From NCBI RefSeq assembly GCF_946478785.1, contig NZ_CAMLDD010000006.1, positions 62,001 to 126,000 on the forward strand: DNA of 64,000 nt. Direction: 5' to 3'. Source of the DNA: an uncultured Flavobacterium sp. GTDB taxonomy: Bacteria; Bacteroidota; Bacteroidia; Flavobacteriales; Flavobacteriaceae. This document shows positions 16,803 to 25,018 of this stretch, in pieces. The translations under genes were made by a program, and so were the position numbers. The notes under the pieces were generated by a model. That model had not been told where the DNA came from, did no database searches, and worked only from the letters and a program-made list of their open reading frames with translations. The stretch's first letter is position 1, and every line of letters starts with the position of its first letter.

Positions 16803-16848
16803 AAAAAAAGACCATTTCTGAAATTTGAAATGGTCTTTTTTATTTTAG
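16803..16848. terminator. bidirectional terminator between TauE/SafE and the Rrf2 gene
   Basis: AAAAAAGACCATTTC and GAAATGGTCTTTTTT form a perfect stem around TGAAATTT, with A- and T-runs on the two sides. It can serve both convergent genes. Confidence 0.88.
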
Positions 16849-16859
16849 TTCAAATAGAA

Positions 16860-17270
16860 TTAAAATGCTATATCAGCCAAAGAATTACTTTCCAGTATCT
16901 TAAGCGTGTTGTCACGAACTTCGGTCATTAGACGTCTTGCCGCGCAGGTTGTTTCATCATCACAATCATCACATTTTTCATAAAAATTATGACTCGCACA
17001 AGGCAGCAATGCAATTGGCCCTTCAAGAATACGGTACACTTTTGCCATACTGATATCCTTAGGATCTTTTATCAGATAATAACCTCCGCCTTTTCCTTTT
17101 TTGGCACCCAAAAAGCCGGAATTACGCAGCAGTAATAAAATACTTTCCAGAAATTTAATCGAAATATGTTCGCTTTTTGCAATTTCAGCAATTTGTACAG
17201 GCTCGTTGTTTTCGCGTCTGGCCAAATATGTTAAAGCTTTAATTCCGTATTTTGTTTTTTTTGAAAGCAC
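16860..17270 (-). CDS. Rrf2 family transcriptional regulator with four-cysteine motif
   Basis: The 136-residue protein has the Rrf2 winged helix (KYGIKALTYLAR, ISIKFLESILLLLRNSGFLGAKKGKGGGY) and, after the dimerisation helix, four cysteines at 91, 100, 103 and 109. Rrf2 relatives such as IscR bind an Fe-S cluster in this region, while CymR senses cysteine synthase. The gene starts with GTG at 17270, because no in-frame ATG exists before an upstream stop. It is next to the sulfate assimilation genes and is the best candidate to bind the palindromes at 15719 and 27037. The ligand is unknown. Confidence 0.88.
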   Translation of the reverse strand: MLSKKTKYGIKALTYLARRENNEPVQIAEIAKSEHISIKFLESILLLLRNSGFLGAKKGKGGGYYLIKDPKDISMAKVYRILEGPIALLPCASHNFYEKCDDCDDETTCAARRLMTEVRDNTLKILESNSLADIAF

Positions 17271-17333
17271 TTTGTAAATAGTTTAGAGTGTAGATTTTAG
17301 ATTTAAATAAATATTCTACATGTTTTTCTATAA

Positions 17334-17341
17334 CAAAAATA
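17334..17341 (-). promoter_or_regulatory. promoter -7 element of the Rrf2 gene
   Basis: TATTTTTG on the minus strand fits TAnnTTTG, with a TTTTGC word about 20 bp upstream. It lies about 64 bp before the GTG start, leaving a short leader. Confidence 0.55.
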
Positions 17342-17413
17342 TACTTTTTGCGTGAAGAATTGCAAAAGAATCAAAAATCATGATTTTGAATTACAATTAG
17401 CAAAGTATATCAA

Positions 17414-17926
17414 TTAAAATTCAGCACAAATTAAAGAAAACTGTGTTTTTTCTAAATACAATTGGTGATTTTGATTCTTTAAGATTTGAAATGGAATTTT
17501 CAAATCAGAAAACCATTGGGATTTTGGTTTATTGCGGTCATTTTCTCCAAAAAATAATTTTATTTCACAATTTGGGAATTTGGTTTCATACCTTACTCTT
17601 GTAGATGAAACAGCAACCAAATGAAAAACATTCAATCCTTTTAAAGCAGCTTTCCAGGCAATTGTACCGCCAATACTAAAACCTAAAACTGCTATTTTCT
17701 CTTTTTCAAGTCTTAATAAATTTTCAACTGCTGCATCAATTCCTCCATTTAGAAACTGATTGTGAATATTAATTTCTCTGAAATCAGAAGCATCAATATT
17801 AGCTAATTCAAGAACATCATAATATTGGATATCAAATTTCGGCTCCAATAAATCTGTATATCGTTTTATCCACTGGGGATTTTCTCCTCCAAATAAATCT
17901 GATAAAATGACTAATCTTGGTTTCAT
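17414..17926 (-). CDS. small alpha/beta hydrolase-like protein
   Basis: The 170-residue protein has the nucleophile elbow GFSIGG (Ser near residue 84), a preceding LVILSDLFGG strand-turn, and late HQLYLE that could provide the catalytic His. It is shorter than most alpha/beta hydrolases and lacks a lid domain. It is transcribed with the RDD protein upstream (17-bp gap). The substrate cannot be guessed. Confidence 0.75.
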   Translation of the reverse strand: MKPRLVILSDLFGGENPQWIKRYTDLLEPKFDIQYYDVLELANIDASDFREINIHNQFLNGGIDAAVENLLRLEKEKIAVLGFSIGGTIAWKAALKGLNVFHLVAVSSTRVRYETKFPNCEIKLFFGENDRNKPKSQWFSDLKIPFQILKNQNHQLYLEKTQFSLICAEF

Positions 17927-17943
17927 AATTTAGAGAAAATAAT

Positions 17944-18450
17944 TTATGACTCTACTTCCTGAACACCAATTAGATTAAACTCATGAAACGTTTTTACATT
18001 TTCAGCTAAAGCTTTTTTATATACAACATAAGTATCAGAAATAGAATCATGCCAACCCCTCCCCGAACCTAAAAAAGAAAACGCTTCAAATGGAATTAAG
18101 CGGCATAAACTTCTTTTAAAAAAAGCAACAAAAGATGGCTTTTCACCATTTTCATCTACCACTATTGTACCTGTAATAAATTTAGCCAATGACCTTCCTA
18201 AAAAACCTTCACTAACTGTGTAATAAAAGATTGTAACTCCAATAAAAACTAACTGACCTTCAAGATCGCTCATATTACCTAACCATAGTAATATTCCATT
18301 CCATTGTAAAAAACTAGCCAAAATTGCAAATATAAAAGCTAAAGCAAATATTGAACATAAAATAAAAATAATGTCTAAAATATAATTTAAAATACGACTT
18401 CCTTTAGAAGCTAATAATTCTTCATCAAGAATGTAAGTAGAGTTACTCAT
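17944..18450 (-). CDS. RDD family membrane protein
   Basis: This 168-residue protein has three hydrophobic segments (about 22-50, 58-75 and 95-110). The RDD-type signature is modified here: SRILNYILDIIF early and FLGRSLAKFITGTIVVDENG plus FFKRSLCRLIPFEAFSFL later. RDD proteins are small membrane proteins of uncertain transport or assembly function. It probably forms a two-gene unit with the hydrolase at 17414-17926. Confidence 0.8.
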   Translation of the reverse strand: MSNSTYILDEELLASKGSRILNYILDIIFILCSIFALAFIFAILASFLQWNGILLWLGNMSDLEGQLVFIGVTIFYYTVSEGFLGRSLAKFITGTIVVDENGEKPSFVAFFKRSLCRLIPFEAFSFLGSGRGWHDSISDTYVVYKKALAENVKTFHEFNLIGVQEVES

Positions 18451-18541
18451 GGTTGATTTGTTTTAAGTTTATAATATTAATGAGGCTTTAAATTTTAATC
18501 AAAACAAAAATATACTTTTTACTCAAACAATTATAAAATAG

Positions 18542-18588
18542 AATAACGATTCATAACAGTAATAATACTACAGTTAAAAATCGTTATT
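18542..18588. repeat. 10-bp inverted repeat with 27-nt loop
   Basis: AATAACGATT at 18542-18551 and AATCGTTATT at 18579-18588 are exact reverse complements. It lies between the end of the MetZ-like gene and the RDD gene on the minus strand. It could be a weak terminator or part of the RDD promoter region; no T-run follows directly. Confidence 0.45.
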
Positions 18589-18623
18589 TAATATAATTTA
18601 AATCTAGAGTCTTAATAATAAAA

Positions 18624-19796
18624 TTAAGAAAGCGCCTGCTCTAAATCTGCAATCACGTCTTTTACCGTTTCCAAACCTACAGAAACGCGCACCAGACCTT
18701 CGGTAATTCCAACTGCCAATTTTTCTTCAACAGACAATTTACTGTGTGTTGTTGAGGCAGGATGTGTCACAATAGTTTTAACGTCACCAATGTTTGCAGA
18801 AAGCGAACATAATTTAATATTATCCAAAAATTTCCGTCCTGCTTCGATTCCGCCTTTAATTTCAAATGCAATAATGTTACCGCCTAAAAGCATTTGTTTT
18901 TTTGCAATTTCATACTTCGGGTGTGATTTTAAGAAAGGATATTTCACACTATTTACATTCGGGTGACTTTCTAAAAACTCAGCAACTTTCAAAGCATTTT
19001 CGCAATGTCTGTCAACACGAACAGCCAAAGTTTCTAAACTTTTTGACAATACCCATGCATTAAATGGCGACATTGCCGGCCCTGTATTTCTTGAAAACAA
19101 GTATATTTTACGAATTAACTCTGCATCACCAACTGCAACACCTCCCAAAACACGTCCTTGCCCATCCATTAATTTAGTAGCCGAATGAACGACAATATGT
19201 GCTCCATATTTAATAGGCTGCTGAATGTATGGCGTTGCAAAACAGTTGTCAATTATCAAAATCAAATTGTGTTTCTTAGCTATCTGACCTAACAATTCCA
19301 AATCAATAACATCTACACCAGGATTTGTAGGTGTTTCAGCATATAAAATTTTAGTGTTTGGTTTAATGAAACTTTCGATTGTTTCCGGCTTATTGATATC
19401 AAAATAAGTCGTTTCAATATTCCATTTTGGAAAATAAGTCATAAACAATGCGTGAGTCGAACCAAAAACGCTTCCAGCAGAAACAATATGATCACCAGAA
19501 TTCAACAAAGCGGCAAAAGTCGAATATATTGCTGCCATTCCGGTTGCAAAAGCATAACCTGCCTCAGCACCTTCCATCGCACAAACTTTATCTACAAACT
19601 CTGTAGTGTTTGGATTACTGAAACGAGAATAAATATTACGCACTTTTTCTTCTGTAAAAGACGCTCTCATATCTTCTGCATCTTCAAATACAAAACTTGA
19701 TGATAAGTACAATGGAGTGGAATGCTCCTGAAATTGGGTTTTTTCTAAGTGATTACGGATGGCTTGTGTTTCAAAACCAAATTCTTGTTCGTTCAT
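18624..19796 (-). CDS. O-succinyl/acetylhomoserine sulfhydrylase-like trans-sulfuration enzyme (MetZ type)
   Basis: This PLP enzyme of the Cys/Met metabolism family has ETPTNPGVDVIDLELL, the Asp motif IIDNCFATPYIQQP, and the PLP-lysine segment VVHSATKLMDGQGRVLGG. I chose the ATG at 19796 (MNEQEFGFETQAIRNH), giving 390 residues. Reading further upstream would start at TTG and overlap the OsmC gene. It is the last gene of the thrA unit and most probably makes homocysteine from an activated homoserine and sulfide. Cystathionine gamma-synthase or gamma-lyase activity cannot be excluded. A second, longer sulfhydrylase (metY) lies at 25019-26326. Confidence 0.88.
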   Translation of the reverse strand: MNEQEFGFETQAIRNHLEKTQFQEHSTPLYLSSSFVFEDAEDMRASFTEEKVRNIYSRFSNPNTTEFVDKVCAMEGAEAGYAFATGMAAIYSTFAALLNSGDHIVSAGSVFGSTHALFMTYFPKWNIETTYFDINKPETIESFIKPNTKILYAETPTNPGVDVIDLELLGQIAKKHNLILIIDNCFATPYIQQPIKYGAHIVVHSATKLMDGQGRVLGGVAVGDAELIRKIYLFSRNTGPAMSPFNAWVLSKSLETLAVRVDRHCENALKVAEFLESHPNVNSVKYPFLKSHPKYEIAKKQMLLGGNIIAFEIKGGIEAGRKFLDNIKLCSLSANIGDVKTIVTHPASTTHSKLSVEEKLAVGITEGLVRVSVGLETVKDVIADLEQALS

Positions 19797-19833
19797 TTTA
19801 ATTAGTTTATTGTTAATAGTTTGTAGTTGTTGG

Positions 19834-20268
19834 TTAGATCTTCGCCAATTCAACTCCGTTCAAAACTACTTTATAATGTATGGTTGCTGTTGGCTCCACT
19901 GTTTTAGAAACCGAGCAATATTTTTCGAATGATAGTTGTGCTGCTTTTGCCGCTTTGTCTTCCTTGATATTTCCCTCCAAAGAAAAAACTACGTAAATGT
20001 CTTTGAATGGTTTGGCTTCCCCTATCTGAACACGCTCACCTTCGACCTCAGCTTTAAAAGATGTAATTTCCTGGCGTTGTTTTTTCAAAATTGAAATCAT
20101 ATCAATTCCGCTGCACCCTGCTACACCCATCAACACTAATTCCATAGGACTTGATCCCATATCATTTCCTCCAAACTCCGGTCTGGCATCCACATTTACT
20201 ATATGTCCACGTTCATTTTTTAATTCAAAATGGAAGTTTTCGTTTACTCTGTCTAATGTTATTTTCAT
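19834..20268 (-). CDS. OsmC family protein
   Basis: The 144-residue protein fits the OsmC/Ohr fold. It has GSSPMELVLMGVAGCSGIDM with the peroxidatic-type cysteine near residue 53 and a C-terminal KYCSVSKTVEPTATIHY containing the second conserved cysteine. Such proteins reduce organic hydroperoxides or act on small thiols. In flavobacteria it commonly sits between thrA and a trans-sulfuration gene, suggesting a thiol-related task, but this is inference. It is on the same strand as thrA, 106 bp downstream. Confidence 0.88.
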   Translation of the reverse strand: MKITLDRVNENFHFELKNERGHIVNVDARPEFGGNDMGSSPMELVLMGVAGCSGIDMISILKKQRQEITSFKAEVEGERVQIGEAKPFKDIYVVFSLEGNIKEDKAAKAAQLSFEKYCSVSKTVEPTATIHYKVVLNGVELAKI

Positions 20269-20274
20269 TGTTAT

Positions 20275-20370
20275 CTTTTTTGAACGCTGATGACGCGGAT
20301 TTTCAAACGCGGATTCAACGGATTTTTATTTAAAACTGAATACTAAAAAACTGATCACTGGTTACTAAAT
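20275..20370. repeat. dispersed repeat words between thrA and osmC
   Basis: GAACGCTGATGACGCGGATTT and further CGCGGATT/CGGATTTTTAT words are followed by ACTGAATACTAAAAAACTGATC. The first type resembles the inverted repeat at 30709-30796. The second is the inverse of the sequence at 57530-57552 between etfB and etfA. Both are intergenic filler repeats. Confidence 0.55.
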
Positions 20371-20374
20371 GCTA

Positions 20375-22789
20375 TTACCCTTTATCCGATAATCTCAAAA
20401 TATCTCCAAAAACGCCTCTCGCAGTTACAGCAGAACCGGCGCCGGCTCCCTGAATTACAATTGGTCTGTCTCCGTAAGATTCTGTGTAAATTTCGAAGAA
20501 AGAATCTGAACCTTTTAATCCTCCAAGGGCAGTATCAGAAGGCACTGAAACTAATTTCACTTCCAGATTTCCTTTGTCGTTTTGTAAATCACCGGATAAT
20601 TCACCAATGTATCTTAGCACATGATTTGGCTTTTGCTCGGCTTTTATTTTATCGTAAATTGGGTCGAATTCTTTTAGTTTTGTTAAGAAATCTGAAACAT
20701 TTCCTTCACGCAAATGTTCCGGAATTAAATTCTGAATCGAGATTTCTTCAAATTCGTTTTGTAAATCTAATTCTCTCGCCAAAATCAATAATTTTCTTCC
20801 CACATCATTTCCGCATAAATCCTCACGCGGATCCGGTTCTGTATATCCATTGTCAATTGCTTCCTGCAGAATTTCACTGAATGGAGCCTCTTTTGCAGAA
20901 AAATTATTGAACAGATAACTCAACGTTCCTGAGAAAACACCTTTTATCTTCGTGATATTTTCTCCTGAAAGATGCAATAATTTTATTGTGTCAATTAATG
21001 GCAATCCCGCACCAACATTGGTTTCGTACAAATAATTCTTTTGATTTTCTGCCAGAACTTTTCTTAGTTCCTTATAAAAACCATAAGTCAAAGTATTGGC
21101 AACTTTGTTAGAAGAAATCAAATCGAAACTGCTTTCTGCAAGTGGAATATAATTTTCAACAAATGCAGCGCTTGCCGTATTATCAATCGCAATTAAATTT
21201 TCTAAATGATATTTATCTGCATAATCAATAATATCCTGAATAGTATAATCTAATCCTCTGCTCTGAATTTCATTTTTCCAATCAGCAGCTACGCCATTTT
21301 TATTTAAAACAAGCTTTTTAGAATTCGCAATGGCAAAAACATTCAGTTTAATTCCTTTACGCTTTTCAATAGCATCCGCTGATTCTAAAATTTGGTTGAT
21401 TAACGTTCCACCTACTAATCCATGACCAAAAATCGCAATATTGATTTTTTTGGAAACCCCGAAAATCTCTCCGTGAATTACGTTTAAAGCTTTATTAAGC
21501 TCCGATTTTTTAACCACCAGACTCACGTTTTTACCCGTAACCGTGTTGTTAAACAATATTGGAACAATTTTATTTTTGATTAATGCGGTGTATGGTTTAT
21601 GAAAAGTACTTAAATCCTGACCAATAATTGAAATAACCGAAACATTATCTGTTACTGTAATCTGATTTACATCTTTCGAATAAAAGTCGTTTTCAAATTC
21701 TTTCTCCAATTCAACCATCGCTGTAGTCGCTTTATCTGTAGCAACAACAAGTCCGATTCCTCTTTCTGAAGAACCTTGCGAAATAATACTTACACTAATA
21801 TTGTGATCTCCCATTACCTTAAAAATTCGGGCGTCTACTCCTGCTTTTCCAAGTAATCCGCGACCTTCAAGATTTAAAAGGGAAACATTTTCAAGAACAG
21901 AAAGCGTTTTAATTCCTTCTTTTGCAGTATCAGAAGTGATTAAAGTTCCACGATTTTCATGGTTGAATGTATTTAAAATTCGAAGCGGAATATTTTTTTC
22001 CAACAAAGGAATAATAGTCTTTGCATGCAAAATAGTAGCCCCAAAATTGGCTAATTCGTTTGCTTCATTGAATGATAAAAATTCTATTTTTTTAGCATCC
22101 GCAACTAAATCCGGATTTGCGGTATAGATTCCGTCAACGTGTGTAAAGTTTTGTAATTCTTCTGCATTTAAATAATTAGCAATTAAAGAAGCGGTATAAT
22201 TACTGCCGTTTCTTCCTAAAGTTGTTGTATCGTTGTTATTATTTGAACCAATAAAACCTGTTATGATATTAACAGTTGAACCATTATGTTCTTTAAAATA
22301 ATTGACAACGTTTTTCTTGGAAAGCTGCTCTAAAGGCTGTGCATCACCAAATTTAGAATCCGTTTTAAGTAACTCTCTTGAATCGGCAAAATTAGCCGGA
22401 ATCCCTTTTTCGATTAAAATAGCCGTCAATAATTTTGCAGAAAGCAATTCGCCTTTAGACAAAATCTGATCTTTAATTTTGTTGCTATAATCACCAATTA
22501 AGCTCACTCCTTCGTAAAGTTTGTCCAGAATAGTAAACTCTTCAGATAAATCAACATGAGGATAATCTGAAATTTGATATGTTTTGAAATTTTCTAATAA
22601 TCGTTTGTAATCACCATTTTTAGCGGCAATTTTTAAAATATATTCTAATTCATCTGTAGCATTTCCTCTTGCAGAAACTACTACGGCAATTTTTTCGCCT
22701 TGGTTTACTTTCTCGGCAATTATAGAGACAACTTTGTTAAGTCCTTCTCCATTTGATAATGATTTACCTCCAAATTTTAATATTTTCAT
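20375..22789 (-). CDS. thrA: bifunctional aspartate kinase / homoserine dehydrogenase
   Basis: The 804-residue protein joins the first and third steps from aspartate to homoserine. The kinase domain is residues 1-290 (MKILKFGGKSLSNGEG, TTTLGRNGSNYTASL), paired ACT regulatory domains are about 300-440, and the NAD(P)-dependent homoserine dehydrogenase starts at about 448 (INIAIFGHGLVGGTLI). The ACT domains usually bind threonine or methionine as feedback inhibitors. It starts 12 bp after metX and should share its SAM-I riboswitch transcript, which ties homoserine supply to methionine demand. Confidence 0.96.
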   Translation of the reverse strand: MKILKFGGKSLSNGEGLNKVVSIIAEKVNQGEKIAVVVSARGNATDELEYILKIAAKNGDYKRLLENFKTYQISDYPHVDLSEEFTILDKLYEGVSLIGDYSNKIKDQILSKGELLSAKLLTAILIEKGIPANFADSRELLKTDSKFGDAQPLEQLSKKNVVNYFKEHNGSTVNIITGFIGSNNNNDTTTLGRNGSNYTASLIANYLNAEELQNFTHVDGIYTANPDLVADAKKIEFLSFNEANELANFGATILHAKTIIPLLEKNIPLRILNTFNHENRGTLITSDTAKEGIKTLSVLENVSLLNLEGRGLLGKAGVDARIFKVMGDHNISVSIISQGSSERGIGLVVATDKATTAMVELEKEFENDFYSKDVNQITVTDNVSVISIIGQDLSTFHKPYTALIKNKIVPILFNNTVTGKNVSLVVKKSELNKALNVIHGEIFGVSKKINIAIFGHGLVGGTLINQILESADAIEKRKGIKLNVFAIANSKKLVLNKNGVAADWKNEIQSRGLDYTIQDIIDYADKYHLENLIAIDNTASAAFVENYIPLAESSFDLISSNKVANTLTYGFYKELRKVLAENQKNYLYETNVGAGLPLIDTIKLLHLSGENITKIKGVFSGTLSYLFNNFSAKEAPFSEILQEAIDNGYTEPDPREDLCGNDVGRKLLILARELDLQNEFEEISIQNLIPEHLREGNVSDFLTKLKEFDPIYDKIKAEQKPNHVLRYIGELSGDLQNDKGNLEVKLVSVPSDTALGGLKGSDSFFEIYTESYGDRPIVIQGAGAGSAVTARGVFGDILRLSDKG

Positions 22790-22801
22790 TTTATCTTTTT
22801 A

Positions 22802-23779
22802 TTATTTCTGCTTAAAAATAGCAGCAAGTAAATTATCTAATTGTTTGTACTCGATTAAAAAAGCATCATGTCCGTGTACCGAATTTATTTCGCTGTAAAA
22901 AACATTTTCTTTGAACTTTTTTAACTCCTGAAACGTCTCCTGATTTTCTTTTGGCGTAAAAAACAAATCAGAATCGATTGCTATAATATGGATATCTGCG
23001 TTTGTTTTTGACATTAAAGTTTGAAAATCTTCTCCATTTCTGGAAATATCTATTGTTTTTAGCAACTGGTTCATTAGTTTGTATGAAGCCAATTGATATC
23101 TTTTTTGTAATTTCTCTCCGTGGTGTGCCAGCCAGCTTTCAATATTAAAAATCAAAAGATCCTGATTAATGGTTCTTTGAAATTTTTCTTTGAATGATTC
23201 CGGAGAACGATAACACAACATGGCGTGAATTCGGGCATCTTCAATTGGTTTTGACGAATTGTTCAGGATCTGTTCCTGTAAATAACAATTTGCAATCATC
23301 CAGTCTGTCGATTTCCAATCTGTTGCAATCGGAATTAAATGTTTGGTGATGTTAGGCTCAAGAGCCAACATTTCCCAGGCAATCCCTCCACCTACAGAAC
23401 CTCCGATAATAGCATAAAGCTGCTCAATTTTTAAAGCTTCGATTCCTTTTAAAAAAATACGGGCAACATCTCTGGCCGTAAAATCCTGATAATTTTCGAT
23501 ACTAAAAGAATCGTTCCCATTACCCGGAACATTAAATGCCAATACTGAATATTTTGTAGTGTCGATTGTTTTTCCCTCACCAATCAAATCATTCCACCAG
23601 CCATTTTCTCCGGTAACCTGTGCATTTCCTGTTAAGGCATGATTTACCAAAACAATTGGAGCACTGTGAAGCGGCAAACCAAAAAGTGCAAAACTTAAGG
23701 GCAATGAATTATATGAAGCACCACTTTCGGTAGTGAAATTTTGTAATAGAATAGGGCTTGGTATATTTTCCAATTTCAA
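22802..23779 (-). CDS. metX: homoserine O-acetyltransferase
   Basis: MetX activates homoserine with acetyl-CoA for sulfhydrylation. The 325-residue alpha/beta-hydrolase-fold protein has VLVNHALTGNAQ near residues 43-54, the nucleophile elbow GGSVGGG with Ser128, AIDSDLFFTP with the catalytic Asp, and HGHDAFL with the His. The first possible codon is TTG at 23779 (MKLENIPSP). No in-frame ATG exists upstream before the riboswitch, so a TTG start is likely. It is shorter than many MetX enzymes. A SAM-I riboswitch lies 73 nt upstream. Confidence 0.92.
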   Translation of the reverse strand: MKLENIPSPILLQNFTTESGASYNSLPLSFALFGLPLHSAPIVLVNHALTGNAQVTGENGWWNDLIGEGKTIDTTKYSVLAFNVPGNGNDSFSIENYQDFTARDVARIFLKGIEALKIEQLYAIIGGSVGGGIAWEMLALEPNITKHLIPIATDWKSTDWMIANCYLQEQILNNSSKPIEDARIHAMLCYRSPESFKEKFQRTINQDLLIFNIESWLAHHGEKLQKRYQLASYKLMNQLLKTIDISRNGEDFQTLMSKTNADIHIIAIDSDLFFTPKENQETFQELKKFKENVFYSEINSVHGHDAFLIEYKQLDNLLAAIFKQK

Positions 23780-23852
23780 ATCTTTTATTTTTTGATTTGT
23801 ATATGGAAATATTAGAAAGAAAGTCTAGAACGAAACTAGAAAAACTCTTTTT

Positions 23853-23956
23853 GTTATCTTTCCACGTTGGGCGTGGTAGAATGCAGCACCTTCTTCGCTT
23901 TACCGAAGGGTTGCTAAGGATTCATCGGGTCTAATCCCTCGTCCTTTCTTTATAAC
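23853..23956 (-). promoter_or_regulatory. SAM-I riboswitch (S-box) of metX-thrA
   Basis: On the minus strand the S-box core appears as GGACGAGGGA, then CGATGAATCCTTAGCAACC, then AAGGTGCTGCATTCTACC. The closing helix joins GTTAT (23952-23956) to ATAAC near 23853. The spacing and conserved bases match the family and the copy at 5490-5595. It precedes metX by 73 nt with no obvious T-run terminator. Confidence 0.93.
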
Positions 23957-23984
23957 ATTTCAATACGTTTCTGAACTTAACGGT

Positions 23985-23993
23985 GCAAATTAA
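23985..23993 (-). promoter_or_regulatory. promoter -7 element of the metX riboswitch transcript
   Basis: TTAATTTGC on the minus strand is one mismatch from TAnnTTTG. TTTG words lie about 17-20 bp upstream. The start of transcription would fall roughly 20-25 nt before the riboswitch. The same TTAATTTGC occurs upstream of the first metY leader. Confidence 0.5.
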
Positions 23994-24143
23994 CTACTAT
24001 TTTCTTAAACAAACAAATTTATCTCAAGAGATTCTTTCGCTTATTCAATATATCACAAACAAAACTATTGTACGCAAAAAATTACCGAACAAATTGCCCA
24101 GTAAATTTAAGCAGGTTATTACCTATTTGAAAACTTTTTCGAT

Positions 24144-24344
24144 TTAAATAAAAAGTGTTTCATTTTCTTTAGAATACATCAAAAACAATAAAGAGTTAGG
24201 CTCTTTTTTTTCAGCTTTAATATCCGCCTCAGTGATTCCAAATCTTGGGTGTATCAATTCGTTTTTTGGCGGTGGATTATTTCTTTTTGCCCTAATGTTT
24301 TTCAATGTAGAAAATGTCTTTGTTAAGTAGTTTAAAGTGCTCAT
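24144..24344 (-). CDS. small protein, paralogue f of a two-member family (66 aa)
   Basis: The protein starts MSTLNYLTKTFSTLKNIRAK and ends NSLLFLMYSKENETLFI. The end matches the 56-residue product of 26377-26547 (NSLLAHMYSAENENLFI) at 12 of 17 positions, and both start with MxTL and a basic helix-like segment. I know no family for it. It follows a tandem pair of leader peptides with terminators and precedes the SAM-I riboswitch of metX. The two paralogues hold equivalent positions in two regulatory arrays, which suggests that they are the first genes controlled by the attenuators. Whether the product acts as a protein is unknown. Confidence 0.72.
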   Translation of the reverse strand: MSTLNYLTKTFSTLKNIRAKRNNPPPKNELIHPRFGITEADIKAEKKEPNSLLFLMYSKENETLFI

Positions 24345-24404
24345 GATATTTAAGTTTAGTTTGTTTATTATGTTTAATTATTTTCTTGATTTATTAAGTC
24401 CTCT

Positions 24405-24446
24405 AAAAACAAAAAACCCTTTTGGATTCAGATACCAAAAGGGTTT
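24405..24446 (-). terminator. attenuator terminator c
   Basis: AAACCCTTTTGG (24414-24425) and CCAAAAGGGTTT (24435-24446) make a perfect 12-bp stem around a 9-nt loop. Read on the minus strand it ends in TTTTTTGTTTTT. It lies 31 bp after the stop of leader peptide c. The sequence TTCCAAAAG at the leader stop copies its 3' arm. Confidence 0.9.
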
Positions 24447-24476
24447 AAGTCGTTTTAACTTATTATACTTTTGGAA

Positions 24477-24542
24477 TCAACAGACGCATACGGCAATAAA
24501 TGCGACATTGAACATCTTGTTCATCTGTAGGGACTTATTCAT
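24477..24542 (-). CDS. leader peptide c (21 or 15 aa, ends in Cys-Val-Cys)
   Basis: From ATG 24542 the frame encodes 21 residues, of which the last 15 are MNKMFNVAFIAVCVC. ATG 24524 is an alternative start, and the two starts sit in direct repeats CAGATGAA(T/C)AAG. The peptide ends with two cysteines directly before TGA. The next bases, TTCCAAAAG, repeat the 3' arm of terminator c and can pair with its 5' arm (CTTTTGG). This is the geometry of a transcription attenuator controlled by ribosome position. The small paralogous gene at 24144-24344 follows. Confidence 0.68.
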   Translation of the reverse strand: MNKSLQMNKMFNVAFIAVCVC

Positions 24543-24592
24543 CTGTGATTTATTTGTTATTTTAAAAATTTCTAGCATTTGTTGTATAAATT

Positions 24593-24625
24593 AAAAAAGC
24601 CTCTCAAAATATTTTGGGAGGCTTT
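24593..24625 (-). terminator. attenuator terminator d
   Basis: AAAGCCTC-n-CAAAAT pairs with ATTTTG-n-GAGGCTTT (24597-24626) with one mismatch. On the minus strand a run of T follows. It lies 27 bp after the stop of leader peptide d and before leader peptide c. It could also simply terminate transcripts from metY. Confidence 0.85.
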
Positions 24626-24652
24626 GCTATAATGATATTGTTCTTACAATTT

Positions 24653-24718
24653 TTAAGCAATAGACACCCCAACGGTTTCTTTCGAAATGGCGCAAAACAT
24701 TTTATAGGAATTAAACAT
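24653..24718 (-). CDS. leader peptide d candidate (21 aa, one Cys)
   Basis: A 21-codon frame beginning MFNSYKMFCAISKETV lies just upstream of terminator d. It has one cysteine and two methionines. GTTGGGG in its second half could pair with the CCTCCCAA arm of the terminator, and TGGGAG-like bases are shared. Together with leader c it forms a tandem pair that mirrors leaders a and b upstream of metY. Evidence for translation is weaker than for leaders a and b. Confidence 0.45.
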   Translation of the reverse strand: MFNSYKMFCAISKETVGVSIA

Positions 24719-25018
24719 ATCTTCAGTAGTTTTTGGGTTTAGCAAATATGCAAAAGTTTTTTTAATTTACCAAATAAATACGGACAAAATCAATATAAAA
24801 ACAATATTTTAACTTTAAAAACATCTTACAAAAATTACATCGTTTGAAATGCAGTCAAAACTTACAAATTATCTATCATTGAAATCTCTCCATAAATCAG
24901 TCTTTCAAAGAACATTGTATGAATTTTTCTTGCAGCCTTTCGAAACAAAATTTAATTCAAAAAAAATCACCTTTAGCAAATGATACTAAAGGCAATTTTC
25001 AAACAAAAAACAAAAAAC
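24719..25018. other. 300-bp gap between metY and leader d, no gene seen
   Basis: AT-rich sequence without a convincing ORF. On the minus strand CATATTTGC near 24741-24749, with TTTTGC and TTTGG words upstream, may be a promoter for the leader d / leader c / small-gene transcript. No hairpin terminator is seen directly after the metY stop. Confidence 0.45.

Noticed and set aside
18542..18588. inverted repeat as a rho-independent terminator for the MetZ-like gene
   Set aside because: The loop is long (27 nt), and no T-run follows the stem on the minus strand, so I list it only as an inverted repeat.
19797..19853. longer N-terminus for the MetZ-like enzyme starting at 19853
   Set aside because: It would start at TTG, overlap the osmC gene and translate repeat words (NQQLQTINN). 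The ATG at 19796 gives the family's normal start.
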